Positions 1 through 13,589 of a DNA stretch of 64,000 bases are shown one piece after another. A program made the position numbers and the translations under genes. Each line of letters opens with the position of its first letter. Position 1 is the stretch's first letter. This DNA is from Adiantum capillus-veneris (taxonomy: Eukaryota > Streptophyta > Polypodiopsida > Polypodiales > Pteridaceae), in the NCBI GenBank assembly GCA_014529385.2, contig CM043952.1, positions 158,689,557 through 158,753,556 of the forward strand. The letters run 5' to 3'. The notes under the pieces were generated by a model. The model was given only the letters and a program-made list of their open reading frames with translations, was not told the origin of the DNA and searched no databases.

Positions 1-1798
1 AAATGTCAAAAAACAGTGATTTAAGCACTTAAATTTGTAATTAATACTCACAAATGGATAGTCACAAACCACAACAAAATTGACAATGCTTACATTCGAA
101 TGAAAGAGCAAAGAGAGGAATACAATGCAAGTTTTAGAATTGGAAACGGATTATACAATCATTAGAAAAGTTGATTACAAATATGAGCTTCGTAGTCGCT
201 TGAGCATAGTATAAGAATTGTCAATTTTGATCTGGTTTGTGACTACGTGTTAGTGAGTCTTAATTGCAGATTTGAGTGCTTAAATACTAATTTTTTACGT
301 TTTGACCTTAGAAGAATGATCCTAGATCATAGGGCAACCTTTTAGGACTAGTCTATTACAAATTTCAGGACCTTTTTCATGATGGATCGTGGTTTGGTAC
401 TTTGTCAAATTGCAACAAGACTTGGTAGGATCAATCGAATAAAAAAAACATGCATCAACAAGAACACAACATATATGAATCACTCAAGGAAGGGGGGAGC
501 GTCATCAATGACAAAGCTCTTCTGAGGTTAAAGACCAACCTTGAAGACAAAGATACAGACAAAATTAACAACAAGGTTTCACATGGTCGTGTCAAGGGAC
601 AACATGAGCTAGGAAGGGAGGAATGTTAGCGGATTGACCAAACGGGCATCCACCTGGCCGAACACCACATTTATACTCTATTATTTTTCCTAGCTAATGT
701 AGTGATACTTTGTGTAAATCCTAATTCCAGAGTAGCAGGTCAATCTCAAGAAGTGAACCTAAGCAGAAAACATACCAACTCAACAAGAAAATCACCACTC
801 AATGACCAAAGAAATCTGCCTTTGTCTTTTTTCACCACTCTAGGTCATCACGCCATTTCGGCACTTGAACGAACTCAAAATGCAATGAAACTTTAGGAGG
901 AGGTCTAGGACATCTAGGGGCACTATCCTACCAAGTCTGTTTGCAATCAACAAGGTGCCAAAATCACCATCCATCATGAAAAAGGTCCTGAAAACTGCAA
1001 CAAAACATACCAAAAATGTCACCCTATGGTCTAAGAACACTCTCTTGTAGCCAAAATGTCAAAAAACAGTGATTTAAGCACTTAAATTTGTAATTAATAC
1101 TCACAAACGGATAGTCACAAACCGCAACAAAATTGACAATGCTTACATTTGAATGAAAGAGCAAAGAGAGCAATACAATGCAAGTTTTAGAATTGGAAAC
1201 TGATTATACAATCATTAGAAAAGTTTATTACAAATCTCAGCTTCGTAGTCGCTTGAGCATAGTGTAAGAATTGTCAATTTTGATGTGGTTCGCGACTACG
1301 TGTTAGTGAGTCTTAATTGCATATTTGAGTGCTTAAATCACTGTTCTTTTACGTTTTGACCTTAGGAGAGTGTTCCTAGATCATAGGGCGACCTTTTAGG
1401 ACTAGTCTCTTGCAATTTTCAGGACCTTTTTCATGATGGATCGTGGTTTGGTACTTTGTCAAATTGCAACCAGACTTGGTAGGATCAATTGAAGAAAAAA
1501 CACATGCATCAACAAGAACACAACATATATGAATCACTCAAGGAAGGGGGGAGCGTCATCAACGACAAAGCTCTTCTGAAGTTAAAGACCAACCTTGAAG
1601 ACAAAGATACAAACTAACCTAACAACAAGGTTGCACATGGTCATGTCAAGGGACGACATGAGCTAGGAAGGGAGGAATGGTAGCGGATTGACCAAACGGG
1701 CATCCACCTAGCCGAACACCACAGTTATACTCTACTATTTTTCCTAGCTAATGTAGTGATACTTTGTGTAAATCCTAATTCAAGAGTAGCAAGTCAAT
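1..1798. repeat. Long direct repeat, copies at 1-747 and 1054-1798
   Basis: Bases 1-747 recur at 1054-1798 at an offset of 1053 with scattered substitutions. Both copies start with the same AAATGTCAAAAAACAG run and end in an LTR-like segment (from about 623 and about 1679) with GCGGATTGACCAAACGGGC. The spacer 748-1053 also holds inverted matches: the segment near 975-1000 is the reverse complement of the segment near 362-400. No coding capacity is credible. I infer pieces of an LTR-type or other dispersed element. The family is not recognised. Confidence 0.75.
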
Positions 1799-2252
1799 TC
1801 CTCGAGATGTATTTATGTAATGATAAGTGTAAAAGACCAGCCATTCGCCATTTAGAAAGCCCTAGGAATGAAAGAGCAAAGAGAGAGGAACACAATGCAA
1901 GTTTTGGAATCAAAATCAGATTCCCCAATCATTAGAAAAGTTGATTACAAGTTGGAGCAGCTTCGTAGCTTGAGCGTACGTTTTCAAAGCTCCTTTCTTC
2001 TTGCAAAGATAAGCCTCTTTTCACATTAAAGTTATTGATCTTTATACCTAGGTCTTTCTAAATGGCCAATGGTTGGCTCACATGGGCTTTTACACGTATA
2101 GTATAGAATTACATCTGAGGGAATTGACATGCTTCTCTTGAATCAATATTTACACAGAGTATCACTACACTAGCTTGGAAAAATAATATAGTACAAATGT
2201 GGTGTTCGGCTACGTGTCCGGCCAGGTGGACATCCATTCGTTCAATCCTCTA
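1679..2252. repeat. Inverted pair of LTR-like segments
   Basis: The segment from 1679 to about 1880 reappears as its reverse complement from 2252 down to about 2040. Matching landmarks include the CCACCTGGCCG block, the TAATGTAGTGATACT block and the GCCATTTAGAAAG block. The shared end on the reversed copy reads TGTTAGAGGATTGA, which has an LTR-like TGTTA terminus. The two copies face each other across about 160 bases. They are diverged, so this is not a recent foldback. Confidence 0.65.
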
Positions 2253-3345
2253 ACACCCTTCTTTTTGTGTTGAGCTCCTCTTGTAATCTCCCCCTTTGGA
2301 GGAAGGAGCATGCCCCTTCAAGGTGCCTTGATTAATGGGGTCATTTTAGAAACCTTGACCCCTCCCATCCATCATTGATGTTGAACCCTACTCCCGTTGT
2401 TAGTGGATCCAACTATGCTTAGGGTCCCTTGTTCATAGTTGTAACTTGCATTCAATGAGTGCATAGAATGCAGGCCCTCTCTTGTACATCAATGCTCTTC
2501 AAACAAGATTTGTCTCAAGTAGTGGAATGTGAGTGAACCTGATGTTTCGAAGCCAAGGCCAAGAGCACGTAAGCTCTCAAGCACAATTGATGGGTAGACC
2601 CTTTCTAATATCACCAGTAATGCCATTGAACCTCCATCGATTCTAAGAGGTAAGCCCTCATTATCAATTCCAATCCTATCAAGGTCATCTTTAATGTTTG
2701 GCAACATTGAAAAAGGAATAATTTGTCAGAAATACACCAATGTATATGTTTAACTGGCATAGAGGATTTGAACCTCTATGTGTCCGGCCAGGTGGACATC
2801 CATTCGGTCAATCCTCTAACACCCTTCTTTTTGTGTTGAGCTCCTCTTGTAATCTCCCCCTTTGGAGGAAGGAGCATGCCCCTTCAAGGTGCCTTGATTA
2901 ATGGGGTCATTTTAGAAACCTTGACCCCTCCCATCCATCATTGATGTTGAACCCTACTCCCGTTGTTAGTGGATCCAACTATGCTTAGGGTCCCTTGTTC
3001 ATAGTTGTAACTTGCATTCAATGAGTGCATAGAATGCAGGCCCTCTCTTGTACATCAATGCTCTTCAAACAAGATTTGTCTCAAGTAGTGGAATGTGAGT
3101 GAACCTGATGTTTCGAAGCCAAGGCCAAGAGCACGTAAGCTCTCAAGCACAATTGATGGGTAGACCCTTTCTAATATCACCAGTAATGCCATTGAACCTC
3201 CATCGATTCTAAGAGGTAAGCCCTCATTATCAATTCCAATCCTATCAAGGTCATCTTTAATGTTTGGCAACATTGAAAAAGGAATAATTTGTCAGAAATA
3301 CACCAATGTATATGTTTAACTGGCATAGAGGATTTGAACCTAAAG
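2214..3345. repeat. 566-bp tandem duplication
   Basis: Two almost identical head-to-tail units lie at about 2214-2779 and 2780-3345. Each begins with TGTCCGGCCAGGTGGACATC and ends with TTTAACTGGCATAGAGGATT. The only difference I noticed near the start is one base in the CATTCG(T/G)TCAATCC run. Identical small open frames in the two units are by-products of the duplication. The near-identity implies either a recent local duplication or an assembly artefact. Confidence 0.9.
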
Positions 3346-3729
3346 GCAAGAAACCATAAAAAATTCCTAAATGGGTGGACTTTCCAAATTTTCCCCTAAT
3401 AATTTTATCTCTGGCTAAACAAATGGGTTCTCAGGTAGGCAAGGACTTAGGGCAAAAACCAACCAATGAAATTAACCCCAAATGGATCCTCAATTGCTTA
3501 TTGAAGTTGACATTGGCTTTTCTCTCAAAGAAGTCATTCCTTTAAAAGACCACCTCGATCACTAACCAGAAAGTTTTGTGTTGAAATCTGCCTAGTGCTT
3601 GTTTTCCTTGGCACACCAGCTAGCCACCTTTGTTGACTTTCTTAACACTCTACCAAGAAGGAAGTCGAGGGAAAAATATTCTAATGCTTCTCCTCCGCCT
3701 TGCAAAAGGTTGAAGCTAGAATGAGTTGA

Positions 3730-4732
3730 ATGTGTTCAGATAGTTATTCTAGGTTGGCAGTTAGAATAAGTTTAGTTGAGACTAAAGACTTTAGATCATA
3801 CTTTGTTAGCTTCTCAGCTAACATAATCATCACTATCATTTTTTATCCCCACTTATTGTATCAAAACCTCATTTATTAATTTGAAATCCCGTAAATTCCA
3901 AACTTGTTGTATCACATTTATTTGCCACAGAGTGTAAAGGAGACAAGGGCTTTTAGATTTGTAATTATTTGCAGTTCCTAAACTTATTACTGAGCCATTT
4001 GGTTAGGGTTTCATTTCTCAAACCTTGGCTAAGGTATAAAAGCCAATTTTGTAACTTTAGACCTAAGTTTCTTTGGATAATAAAAGTGAGTGTATGTTGC
4101 GGTATTGTTCAATGAACTTTGTCGTGCTTCATCTCTTCATGTCTCCATTGTATGAAGTTGCATTGTAGTTCTGAGCATGCCAATGTGCTTGTAGGTGAAA
4201 GATCTTCCTTTCTATGTAAGTCTCTCGTGATGAAGTTGTCTTTTTAGTAGTGTTTATCTACGAGTTATTTTCACTCCATATGCTCCGCTCCATACATGCA
4301 TCAAAACTAGTTTTCAACCATTATAGGAGTAGATAGAGCACACCCTAAGGTAGATATAAAGTGCTTTGAGGCCCTAAATCGACCTACCTAAAATAGGTTG
4401 TTTATCTTCGGCATGATTCTGACCAAGTGTTAGGAATGGTTTTTGAGCACATGAGGTTGGTGAGGATACTCTGCACATTCTAGGTAGAAAGTTTTGTTGC
4501 ATTTGGAGCATTATAGCTATATAAAATCATCATATTAGGCTCGCAATAAGAAGGTTAGCTTTTAGTGTTTGACACACACCTAAAACTAATCTAGATGAGA
4601 GCATGCTAGACTTGGGTTTTCTGAGAGATTAGCTATCTCTTGTAGCCTCCATGCACTAGTTGAGTTAGCTACGTTCCACAGACTGAGATTTTATGTATGT
4701 CGCTTGCTTTGAGGCTTAGTAGTCAACCGACA
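3730..4732 (+). mobile_element. LTR of a decayed Ty3/gypsy-type element, + strand
   Basis: The right edge is well supported: the sequence ends in CCGACA at 4732 and a primer-binding site follows at once. The left edge near 3730 is only a guess. Inside are a TATA-like GGTATAAAAG at 4033-4042 and an AATAAAA polyadenylation-like signal at about 4079. These stand in the right order for an LTR with its own promoter and terminator. No second LTR was found downstream, so the element is truncated at its 3' side. Confidence 0.55.
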
Positions 4733-4755
4733 TTTTGGCACCATTTTTGGGGAGG
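4733..4755 (+). promoter_or_regulatory. Primer-binding site of the 3.7-8.6 kb gypsy element
   Basis: TTTTGGCACCATTTTTGGGG follows the LTR end. It resembles the common plant gypsy primer-binding site of the form TTTGGCGCCGTTGCCGGGGA. It would be complementary to a tRNA 3' end and prime minus-strand cDNA synthesis. It sets the + orientation of this element. Confidence 0.6.
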
Positions 4756-5100
4756 AGGCAACCTAGACTAGAGAAAAACCCAAATCATTCACTAAAACTT
4801 CCATTACTTCCTCTAGGTTCAACTAGAGTAAAACACTTTTTGACTTTATCATTGTTGAGAGGTGCGGACCTTGATAGCATTAGATTAACTAGTAGGACTG
4901 GGTGAAGGATCATTGAGACTAAGAATTAGTCAAGAAGGATAGCACCCACGTAGAATTCAAGATTTGATACTAGAAATTGAAAAAAAAAATCACATGTTGC
5001 ACTCTTTTTTATGTATTGTAGGAGTAGGGCAAGTAGAAAAAAGTCAAGATTGCATCTAATCTGAATTCCTTTGAAAAACACCAAAAATTTGTCAAATCTA

Positions 5101-5826
5101 TCTTTGGCAAGCCAAAGATAAACATGGGATTTTTGGGGTTGAACTTAGGAAATTGAACTTGCAAGGTGTTAGAACAACTTATTTTGACCCTCCTTATTAA
5201 TTTTGATATAATTTGAACCATTGAAAAATGTGATTGGACTGAAACTTGTTAAAAGCTGCCATTTGTGAGAAAATCGACAAAAGTAAAGTCATTTTTTGGC
5301 CAAACATTGAAAGCAGAGCATGGGTAAGCTTTAAACATTGGGAAAAATTAAACTATGAACCAAAATTTACAAAAAGTTAAAAATTTGGAGAATTTTACCT
5401 TTGGCACGCCAAAGATAAACTTTCTACCAGAGGGGTGATTTTGGCAAACTTTTCATTGACATACTCTCATTTGAACATAATAGAGCTCCTGAGCAAGCAA
5501 AGACTGAAAACACCAAAACAGTTGGAAACCTTAAAAAAGTAGCCAAAAAGAGGTGATAAAACACTTACATACAGTCCGGACTTTGTGAAACTCAGTGGAG
5601 AGACCGAAATAACATGTAAAAACCTAGGAAAAGCATATTGGGAAAAAACCTTTTGAAATAGTGAATTTTTATCTTCGACACGCCAAAGATAGAGAGTCTA
5701 CCAAAAGGGTGATTTTTTTCATTTGACAGTTGAGTTAGCTTTTTTTACCATAGGAACCCCACTCAAGAGGTCAAAGTCATATTTCTTCTCTCAAAAAGAG
5801 TGTAGCCATCTTTGGCACGCCTAAGA
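5101..5826 (+). repeat. Four dispersed copies of a short palindrome in the gypsy leader
   Basis: A perfect or near-perfect hairpin with arms TCTTTGG / CCAAAGA and a loop such as CAAG or CACG occurs at 5101-5118, 5399-5414, 5672-5689 and 5809-5826. The second and third copies are also followed by similar text (TCTACCA..AGGGGTGATTTT or TCTACCAAAAGGGTGATTTT). The copies sit between the primer-binding site and gag, where packaging or dimerisation signals are found in retroelements. A role in packaging is inference. Confidence 0.6.
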
Positions 5827-6173
5827 TAGCTTGCACTCATTAACAAGGTTTTGGCTCATTGAGTGAATCCAGTGATTAGTGAAAGGAATTTTCAGATACT
5901 TTATGACTTCAGATTAACAATTGTGGAATCACAGACGATTTGAGGTGTTGGTGTGCAGAAAAACTACCTTGGAAAAAAAGGGCAAGGCATGGCTCAAAAG
6001 CATTGTGTCTCAACCAAAGGGCATCTTTCTAGGTTTGAAGTATCAATTAATTTCTTGTATCCATTTATGAACTTGAGATTTGATACGGTGTTAGGTAATC
6101 TTGGTACTTTAGAAGAAAATCCATTGAAGAGAGTGTAAGCCAAGGGAGACCTTTAGAGACTATCATAGAAGAA

Positions 6174-8640
6174 GTGTCAGACACTTACTTCGACTCAAGT
6201 TCCGAGATGTCTTATCTTTTGACCCTATCAGGGACTGGAACCTCGCTCAACTTCAAGCATATTCTGACCTTCTATAAGACTAACAAGCACGGGGCCCATA
6301 TTTATCTGGATCCTAATGAGGAATATGTTGTAAAGGTAGATGACTATATTATTGAGTTTGAAGAAGAGGTTAGAGAAAACAAGCAAGATACCTTCTACAT
6401 GGACCAAAACGGGGTGCAATATCTCAAAATACAAAATCCTGACACTGTAGACAGATGGCAATTGAAAGTTGACACTCTTATTCCAAACATGACCATGAAA
6501 GAAGGACCACCAGTGTTGGAGTTAGAAGGACATAACGTGATAGACAACAAATCTCTAAAGTGCATATCTATTGACAATCCAAGGCTTGAAATCTATTGTT
6601 GGGAGGACAACAATGTTACAAAATTGATCTGGACTGCTCATACCAAACCAGGGTAATTGACATCCTTGAAAATCATGTATATTTTAAAGATAAGGGAGAA
6701 GGGCTTAGCAGAACTTCCTATCCACCTCTTTAGGGATTGTTATAACAATAACTTTGTTATGATGACTCCAAAGGAGATTGAATAAACAAAATATCAGGGA
6801 TACTCAATTCAAGAAGTCATTATGGGGACAATACTTGAAACAGAATAGAACTCGATGCCAAATGAGAGATCCTATGTTAGCATGGCCAATCAGTAGGTAA
6901 GTACGGCCCAAGGTAGTCACCTCATGGCACCAGTACAAAAACCAACTATGGCTATGGAGAGACCACAACCCGTATTAAGCCAATAGCCACCACTACCAAG
7001 AAACAATGTTATACCAATCAAGTACAGGTTGCCTGAAGGACAAGTGGATGAGCAGGCTCTAGTACCAATCATGTTGTATAATGAAGCGAGCTCTACAATG
7101 GTGGGAATAGAGGATGAGTGGTACACTTATTCAACTCCCATCACAGTAATACAAGTTTATCAGGCACCTCCGGATGTAGCATCGTTTTACTTCATTGCAA
7201 ACCAGGGGGCTAGACCACTCATGATGAAACGAATGCCTAAACCAAAAACCAAGAATTTCCATAACTATGGATCAGATGACCACTAAAAAAATGATTATCC
7301 TGAGCCAGACAAGAATGCAAGACAAATTCAGGCATATTGCTTGTAGTGTGATTGCAAGGGTAGACATTTTCTAGATGATTTTCTAAGGAATCTAGCTAAC
7401 AAAGGGAAGGCAGCTATAAAGTTGAAGTCGTGCCAAGTAGCTCATTAGAAGGGGAATCCACAATTGTGATATGTGTAGTTACTAGGGCTCAAGGAAGGGG
7501 AATAGACAAAAAAAATGCAACTTGAAGCAGGTCAGCCGTACCCACCAAACCATCAAAAGAATCCAAAAAAGAATGACAAAAACGAGACGATCTTAGAAGA
7601 CAAAAGCAACAAAGGGAGATTGAAGAGAAAGTTCAAAAGGAGATAGAGGAAATGATGCAGACATTGTCATCAAAATTTAAAGAATCAAAACCAAGGTCGA
7701 AAGGATCCATATTGGTAGAAAAATATACAAACCAATCAACGAAGCCCTAAAAGCTTTCCAAGAGGGATTGAAAGCGGGTCAGATATTAGAAACAAAATGA
7801 AAAAACTACCCAACCCTAAAAGCTTTCCAAGCGGGATTGACAGCGGGTCACATATTAGAAACAAAATGCAAAAACCACCCAACACCTGACATAAAATCCG
7901 CCAACCTTGAAGCCTACAAAGACTTAGTGCAAATCACGCAATTTATGTTGGAGAAACAAAAGCCTTAGCTGGGATTCATAGGACAACCATAAAAAATTGA
8001 GGCCAGATCAAACAAAATCAAAACACAAGATGATAAGGAGTTGAGGAAAACTCTACTAAACATTGATACACCCAAACTAATATTTCTACATTGAGCTCCC
8101 TTAGTTGAGGAAGATTAGCCAAACCACCTCTAGGAACGAGTCAGGGAAGTGAAAGGCAAGAGCATGACTCTGAAATTGGCTCCAATCAAAGAAGTGTGTC
8201 TAGATCAACCACCCATGGAACTAGGTGAACAATACTTGTATGGAGATCGGGGCTAGAGCATTCAAGCTTATCAAAACCTCAAACACTGCAGAAACTACCT
8301 TCATACCTAGGTGAAAAGGAAGAAAAATCATGGTCTGTAAAATGGGAAAATTGAATAGACCAAAGCAAGCTTTGGATGTGGTGAATTTAGAGTCATTATG
8401 TTGACTCATATCCAATGTACAATCACATTGGGTGAGTTGCTTAAGATAAGACCACATCTATGAAATGACCTACAATTTCTCATGGAAAAGATGGGCTTGA
8501 AGTGGGTAACCCAAGAAAACCTAGCAGAATTGCAAGAAGAGGAAATACGGGCTAAAATTGTCAAGTCCGTGCCCATGAACAAAGTTGGTGATTACTGTGG
8601 GGTGAAAGCATGTTTAGGTAGTACCAAAAAGGAGTGACAC
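6174..8640 (+). pseudogene. Decayed Ty3/gypsy-type gag/polyprotein
   Basis: A 160-residue open stretch (6174-6656) is followed by further open stretches (for example 7029-7286), with scattered stops and apparent frame changes, to about 8640. Near 7336-7375 a CCHC-like zinc knuckle is visible (C-L-stop-C-D-C-K-G-R-H), damaged by a stop. A lysine/glutamate-rich segment follows (about 7560-7690). Later text contains a repeated K-A-F-Q-x-G-L motif and E-Q-Y-L-Y-G-D-R-G. The place after an LTR, primer-binding site and leader supports a gag-first polyprotein. I saw no clear protease DTG or reverse transcriptase, and the 3' part is missing. The gypsy assignment is inferred mostly from the primer-binding site and the zinc knuckle. 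Confidence 0.5.
7745..7885 (+). repeat. 72-bp tandem duplication inside the gypsy polyprotein
   Basis: The segment encoding K-A-F-Q-E-G-L-K-A-G-Q-I-L-E-T-K is repeated immediately as K-A-F-Q-A-G-L-T-A-G-H-I-L-E-T-K, in the same frame. The first copy ends in a TGA stop where the second has TGC. The in-frame duplication suggests it arose while the frame still mattered, or by chance slippage. Confidence 0.75.
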
Positions 8641-10130
8641 TCCTTTGGAAGGAGAGGGGTCTTACAAAATGGCGAGCGAGTTTTTTTGAGCGACAAAAGA
8701 AACGAGTGAGTCCCTGAGAAATACATTTATTTGTAAAATAATTCTCTTTTGCAATCTAGACAACTGCCAAAACGGGTCCACGGTGCCGAGGACCCATTTC
8801 AGCATAGCTGTCCGGATTCTCCAACATGCCCAAGAGACTTTTTTTAAATATAAATGTGATCGAGTCTTTAATACACATTTTGAAAATACATAATAGTGAG
8901 AAATTTTTAAAGATGTCCCATAAGAGGGAGGATCAAGCAAAAGTGCACACCTTGAGCTCGACATTGGTAGTAGAAAGGTTGTGCAGTCCGAGTCGCTTGG
9001 CTGACGACACTAGCAACACTAGGTCAAGATGGTCAATGACAATGAAAGGGCCGCAAATAGGGATGAGGTGGGACATGTGGATGCATTCTTTCTCTCATGC
9101 TACTATCACTCTAGGAGTGTTCCTAAGTGGTCTAGCACATTTGGTAGAGTCGAACCCAAGACTTTGGGGTCTGACTTCCCACATTTTTGAGTAGCGATCA
9201 ACTACATGTGAGATCGTAAGAGATGAGAATTGGGATCTTAGGGGATTCCTATGATTAAATCTACACTTGGATTGAGTAAGTATGTGGTACCCAGTTTTAA
9301 CAAGTTACTGATTTTATTTTTAAAAAAGAGGAAATCTACAGCAGCAACGTCCAACCCCACTGAAATAGTGCTTAAATTCCCCACCGTCAAAAGTGGCGTC
9401 GCCCCGTGCTGAAATCGGATTGCATTTTCATGGATTGGTTTTGATTACAATCACGAAGGTCATACAAAGGTGACACGCTAGAAAAAAAACCGGGTACATT
9501 GTATTTTAACCGGCTATATTGTAAAATCTCGATTATATTTTGAGCTTGCCTTTAAAAAAACCATGTAGGTCATACGAATGCGACATGCTAGAGAAAAACG
9601 GGGTACAATTTATTTTAACAAACTAAAATTGTAAAATCCCGATTAGATTTTGAGCCTGCTTTCAAAACACTGGGAAATTTAGAGAAGTTTTAGTGTAATT
9701 AGTGGCAAAAGCTTCAAATTTTGACCTAAAAACCATGATAATTTCACTTTTTTCCTTACTTTCACTACTCAGGAAAAAGGTATTTTTCTAGACCTAAGAA
9801 ACTTGGAAGGCTTGGTGAAGTTGATAATATTTTAATAAATTAAAAAACCATGTAGCGCTTGTTGAAGTCGCGCTTGTTTAACCTGCTGGAACCAATTCAC
9901 GCCGGTGCGAACAAGTTCCGACAGGTTTCACAGGGGTTAGAGAGAGTGTGCAGAGGGATGGGGTAGCCAAGCTGTGGCTGAAGAGAAAATGGGCATAGAA
10001 GGGAAAACGAGCTCAGCCACAACTATATTTGCTATGTCTCATCTCACTCTCATGTCTCCCACCTTCATATAAGACAAAGAGAAGAACACGAAGAGAACAG
10101 AATAGATGATAGCATGCAAGTGGCAACGTA
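8641..10130. other. Non-coding stretch with a diverged ~110-bp tandem duplication
   Basis: I see no convincing gene. Short frames on both strands around 8662-9194 lack family features. A diverged tandem pair lies at about 9455-9555 and 9565-9665. Both units carry CATGCTAGAGAAAAAC-type text, then GGGTACA, a TTTTAAC run and TTGTAAAATC(T/C)CGATTA. The rest is AT-rich and featureless. Confidence 0.5.
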
Positions 10131-10132
10131 GT

Positions 10133-10159
10133 TGTGTGTGTGTGTGTGTGTGTGTGTGT

Positions 10160-10195
<36 letters not shown>
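10133..10195. repeat. Compound (GT)n(GA)n microsatellite
   Basis: A GT run from about 10133 to 10159 switches directly to a GA run to 10195. It lies just upstream of the small candidate ORF at 10214. Confidence 0.95.
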
Positions 10196-10197
<2 letters not shown>

Positions 10198-10213
10198 AAA
10201 GCAAGCATCGGCC

Positions 10214-10375
10214 ATGGCGGATGATAGATATAAACATCCAGGAGACAACGCCAAGTGGCCAAAGGGACGGTTGCTAGACGTGAAACGGCCATACGTGCTC
10301 GATGATGGGTTGCTGCTACTGGCAAGTTTGGCATGGCTTGTCATGAGCGACGAGCGCCACCTCTATGGTCCTTGA
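10214..10375 (+). CDS. Small candidate ORF, 53 residues, unknown
   Basis: An ATG in strong plant context (GCCATGGCGG) follows a GA-rich tract of the kind common in plant 5' UTRs. The frame runs 53 residues, begins M-A-D-D-R-Y-K-H-P-G-D-N and stops at TGA. It is base-richer (GC) than its surroundings and has a hydrophobic L-L-L-L-A-S-L-A-W-L-V stretch near residues 33-43. I recognise no family. It could be a first exon, a small protein or chance. No neighbouring exon was identified. Confidence 0.25.
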   Translation: MADDRYKHPGDNAKWPKGRLLDVKRPYVLDDGLLLLASLAWLVMSDERHLYGP

Positions 10376-12230
<1,855 letters not shown>

Positions 12231-12345
12231 TTGGTATCAACGGGATTTGATCTACCACATCCTATCTCTGGCTTGGTCTAAACACTATACTAGATCGGAC
12301 TAGATATCATATCTACTACATTGTAACTCTCTGATTTACTTTGAC

Positions 12346-12463
<118 letters not shown>

Positions 12464-12808
12464 CCTGCTAAAGGATTGGCGACTCTTCATCCATGGTAAC
12501 TACCTGGGGTTTCTTTCACCCTTTGATATTATTCTGTGAAAAGAAGACTTCTTGGGCGCCTTGGACTTTTTTGAGGGTCTTCATTTTTCTAACCAAAAAT
12601 CTCATTGCATAATGAGGCGTGACAGCACATCATATCGACTTCAATGGCAGAAGGTAGCGCCGCTTACTGTTTTTGGGTTGCATGCACAGAGCACCGCCCG
12701 GCATTGGATGGGGGAGGAATCGAATGCGCTGCCAGCCAGCCTCTCCATCTGCCCCGAAGAGGGCTCCACGGCCAGTTGAATGCGACTGCAGACTTTCTTT
12801 GGCAATAC

Positions 12809-12817
12809 TATATAAGG
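12809..12817 (+). promoter_or_regulatory. Candidate TATA box
   Basis: CTATATAAGG lies about 110 bases upstream of the ATG at 12922. The sequence between is pyrimidine-rich and free of repeats. Spacing and context suit a plant core promoter. There is no independent support such as a transcript. Confidence 0.35.
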
Positions 12818-12921
12818 TGAGCCTAAGCTCACTTAGCTTCCACTCCGCATTGGGTTTCCTTTCTGTCTTTTTCAATACTGTTGAGATTGTGAGTGGCTTC
12901 ATCTCTGCAAGTCCTTTGGTG

Positions 12922-12960
12922 ATGGCTCCTAACAAGAAGTCGCTGGCCGAATCTACAGAG
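12922..12960 (+). CDS. Candidate first coding exon, unknown gene
   Basis: ATG at 12922 opens a 13-codon exon (M-A-P-N-K-K-S-L-A-E-S-T-E) ending in ACAGAG directly before GTACCC, a possible 5' splice site. It follows a TATA-like element and a leader of about 100 bases. The base composition is more gene-like than the flanks. The next exon is not identified. The downstream sequence is a TC microsatellite and then transposon-like ORFs. The product cannot be named and the model may be spurious. Confidence 0.3.
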
Positions 12961-13077
12961 GTACCCTGTGTGATTTTAATATTGAATGGCACTTTGGGCA
13001 TGGTATGCTTTGATATAACGGTTTGAAATGAAGGTTTTTCTACTGGGTAATTCACTGATGTTGCTTACACCATTTTA

Positions 13078-13189
<112 letters not shown>

Positions 13190-13328
13190 AGTACTATAGA
13201 TGTGTTTTGATGGTCTTCTTTGTTGTATTATTAGCCTCGTTACCCGTTCTATATGGAATACAAACACCCTATATCTTCCTCCATTTGTATATTACACAAC
13301 ACACCCCAAGGGAACTTCTACCAGGTCT

Positions 13329-13550
13329 ATGAAACTATTGGCTGCAAAGAAGAGGGAACAAATATTCCTTCAGAAGAGGATGGCACAAATGTGTGAGGAT
13401 GGTGACATTGATGAGCGAGAGGCAAAGAAAATCTGTAGGATAGTTGCTAAGTGTTGGCATACTCAAATGGGCTTTCCAAGGGTCTTCAAAAGAAGATTCT
13501 ACAGCACCTCCACACTTCATCCAACGTTCTCAATGCTACAAACCACATAA
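13329..13550 (+). pseudogene. Transposon-like ORF fragment, N-terminal part
   Basis: Starting at ATG 13329 a 73-residue frame begins M-K-L-L-A-A-K-K-R-E-Q-I-F-L. It is rich in K, R and E, with C-E-D-G-D-I-D-E-R-E-A-K-K-I-C and A-K-C-W-H-T-Q-M-G-F. Composition is that of a real soluble protein. The following frames (13590-13965) look like the next part of the same protein after a frame break. My impression is of the N-terminal region of the element-borne proteins that end in a DUF7869 domain. That is from memory and not certain. Confidence 0.35.
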
Positions 13551-13589
13551 AAAACATTCGAGAGAGTCATTTGCCATACACTATATGAG

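Noticed and set aside
2744-2775. tRNA-like 3' half (reverse strand GGTTCAAATCCTCTATGCCA)
   Set aside because: It has a plausible T-arm, but no matching 5' half, D-arm or anticodon arm could be found next to it, so no tRNA is called.
2489-3273. Two identical 72-residue minus-strand frames
   Set aside because: They are copies produced by the 566-bp tandem duplication. The translation shows no domain, and identity between them only reflects the duplication.
12630-13055. 141-residue minus-strand frame opposite the candidate exon
   Set aside because: Shadow of a GC-richer island; no domain features. The + strand signals (TATA box, leader, splice donor) explain the island better.
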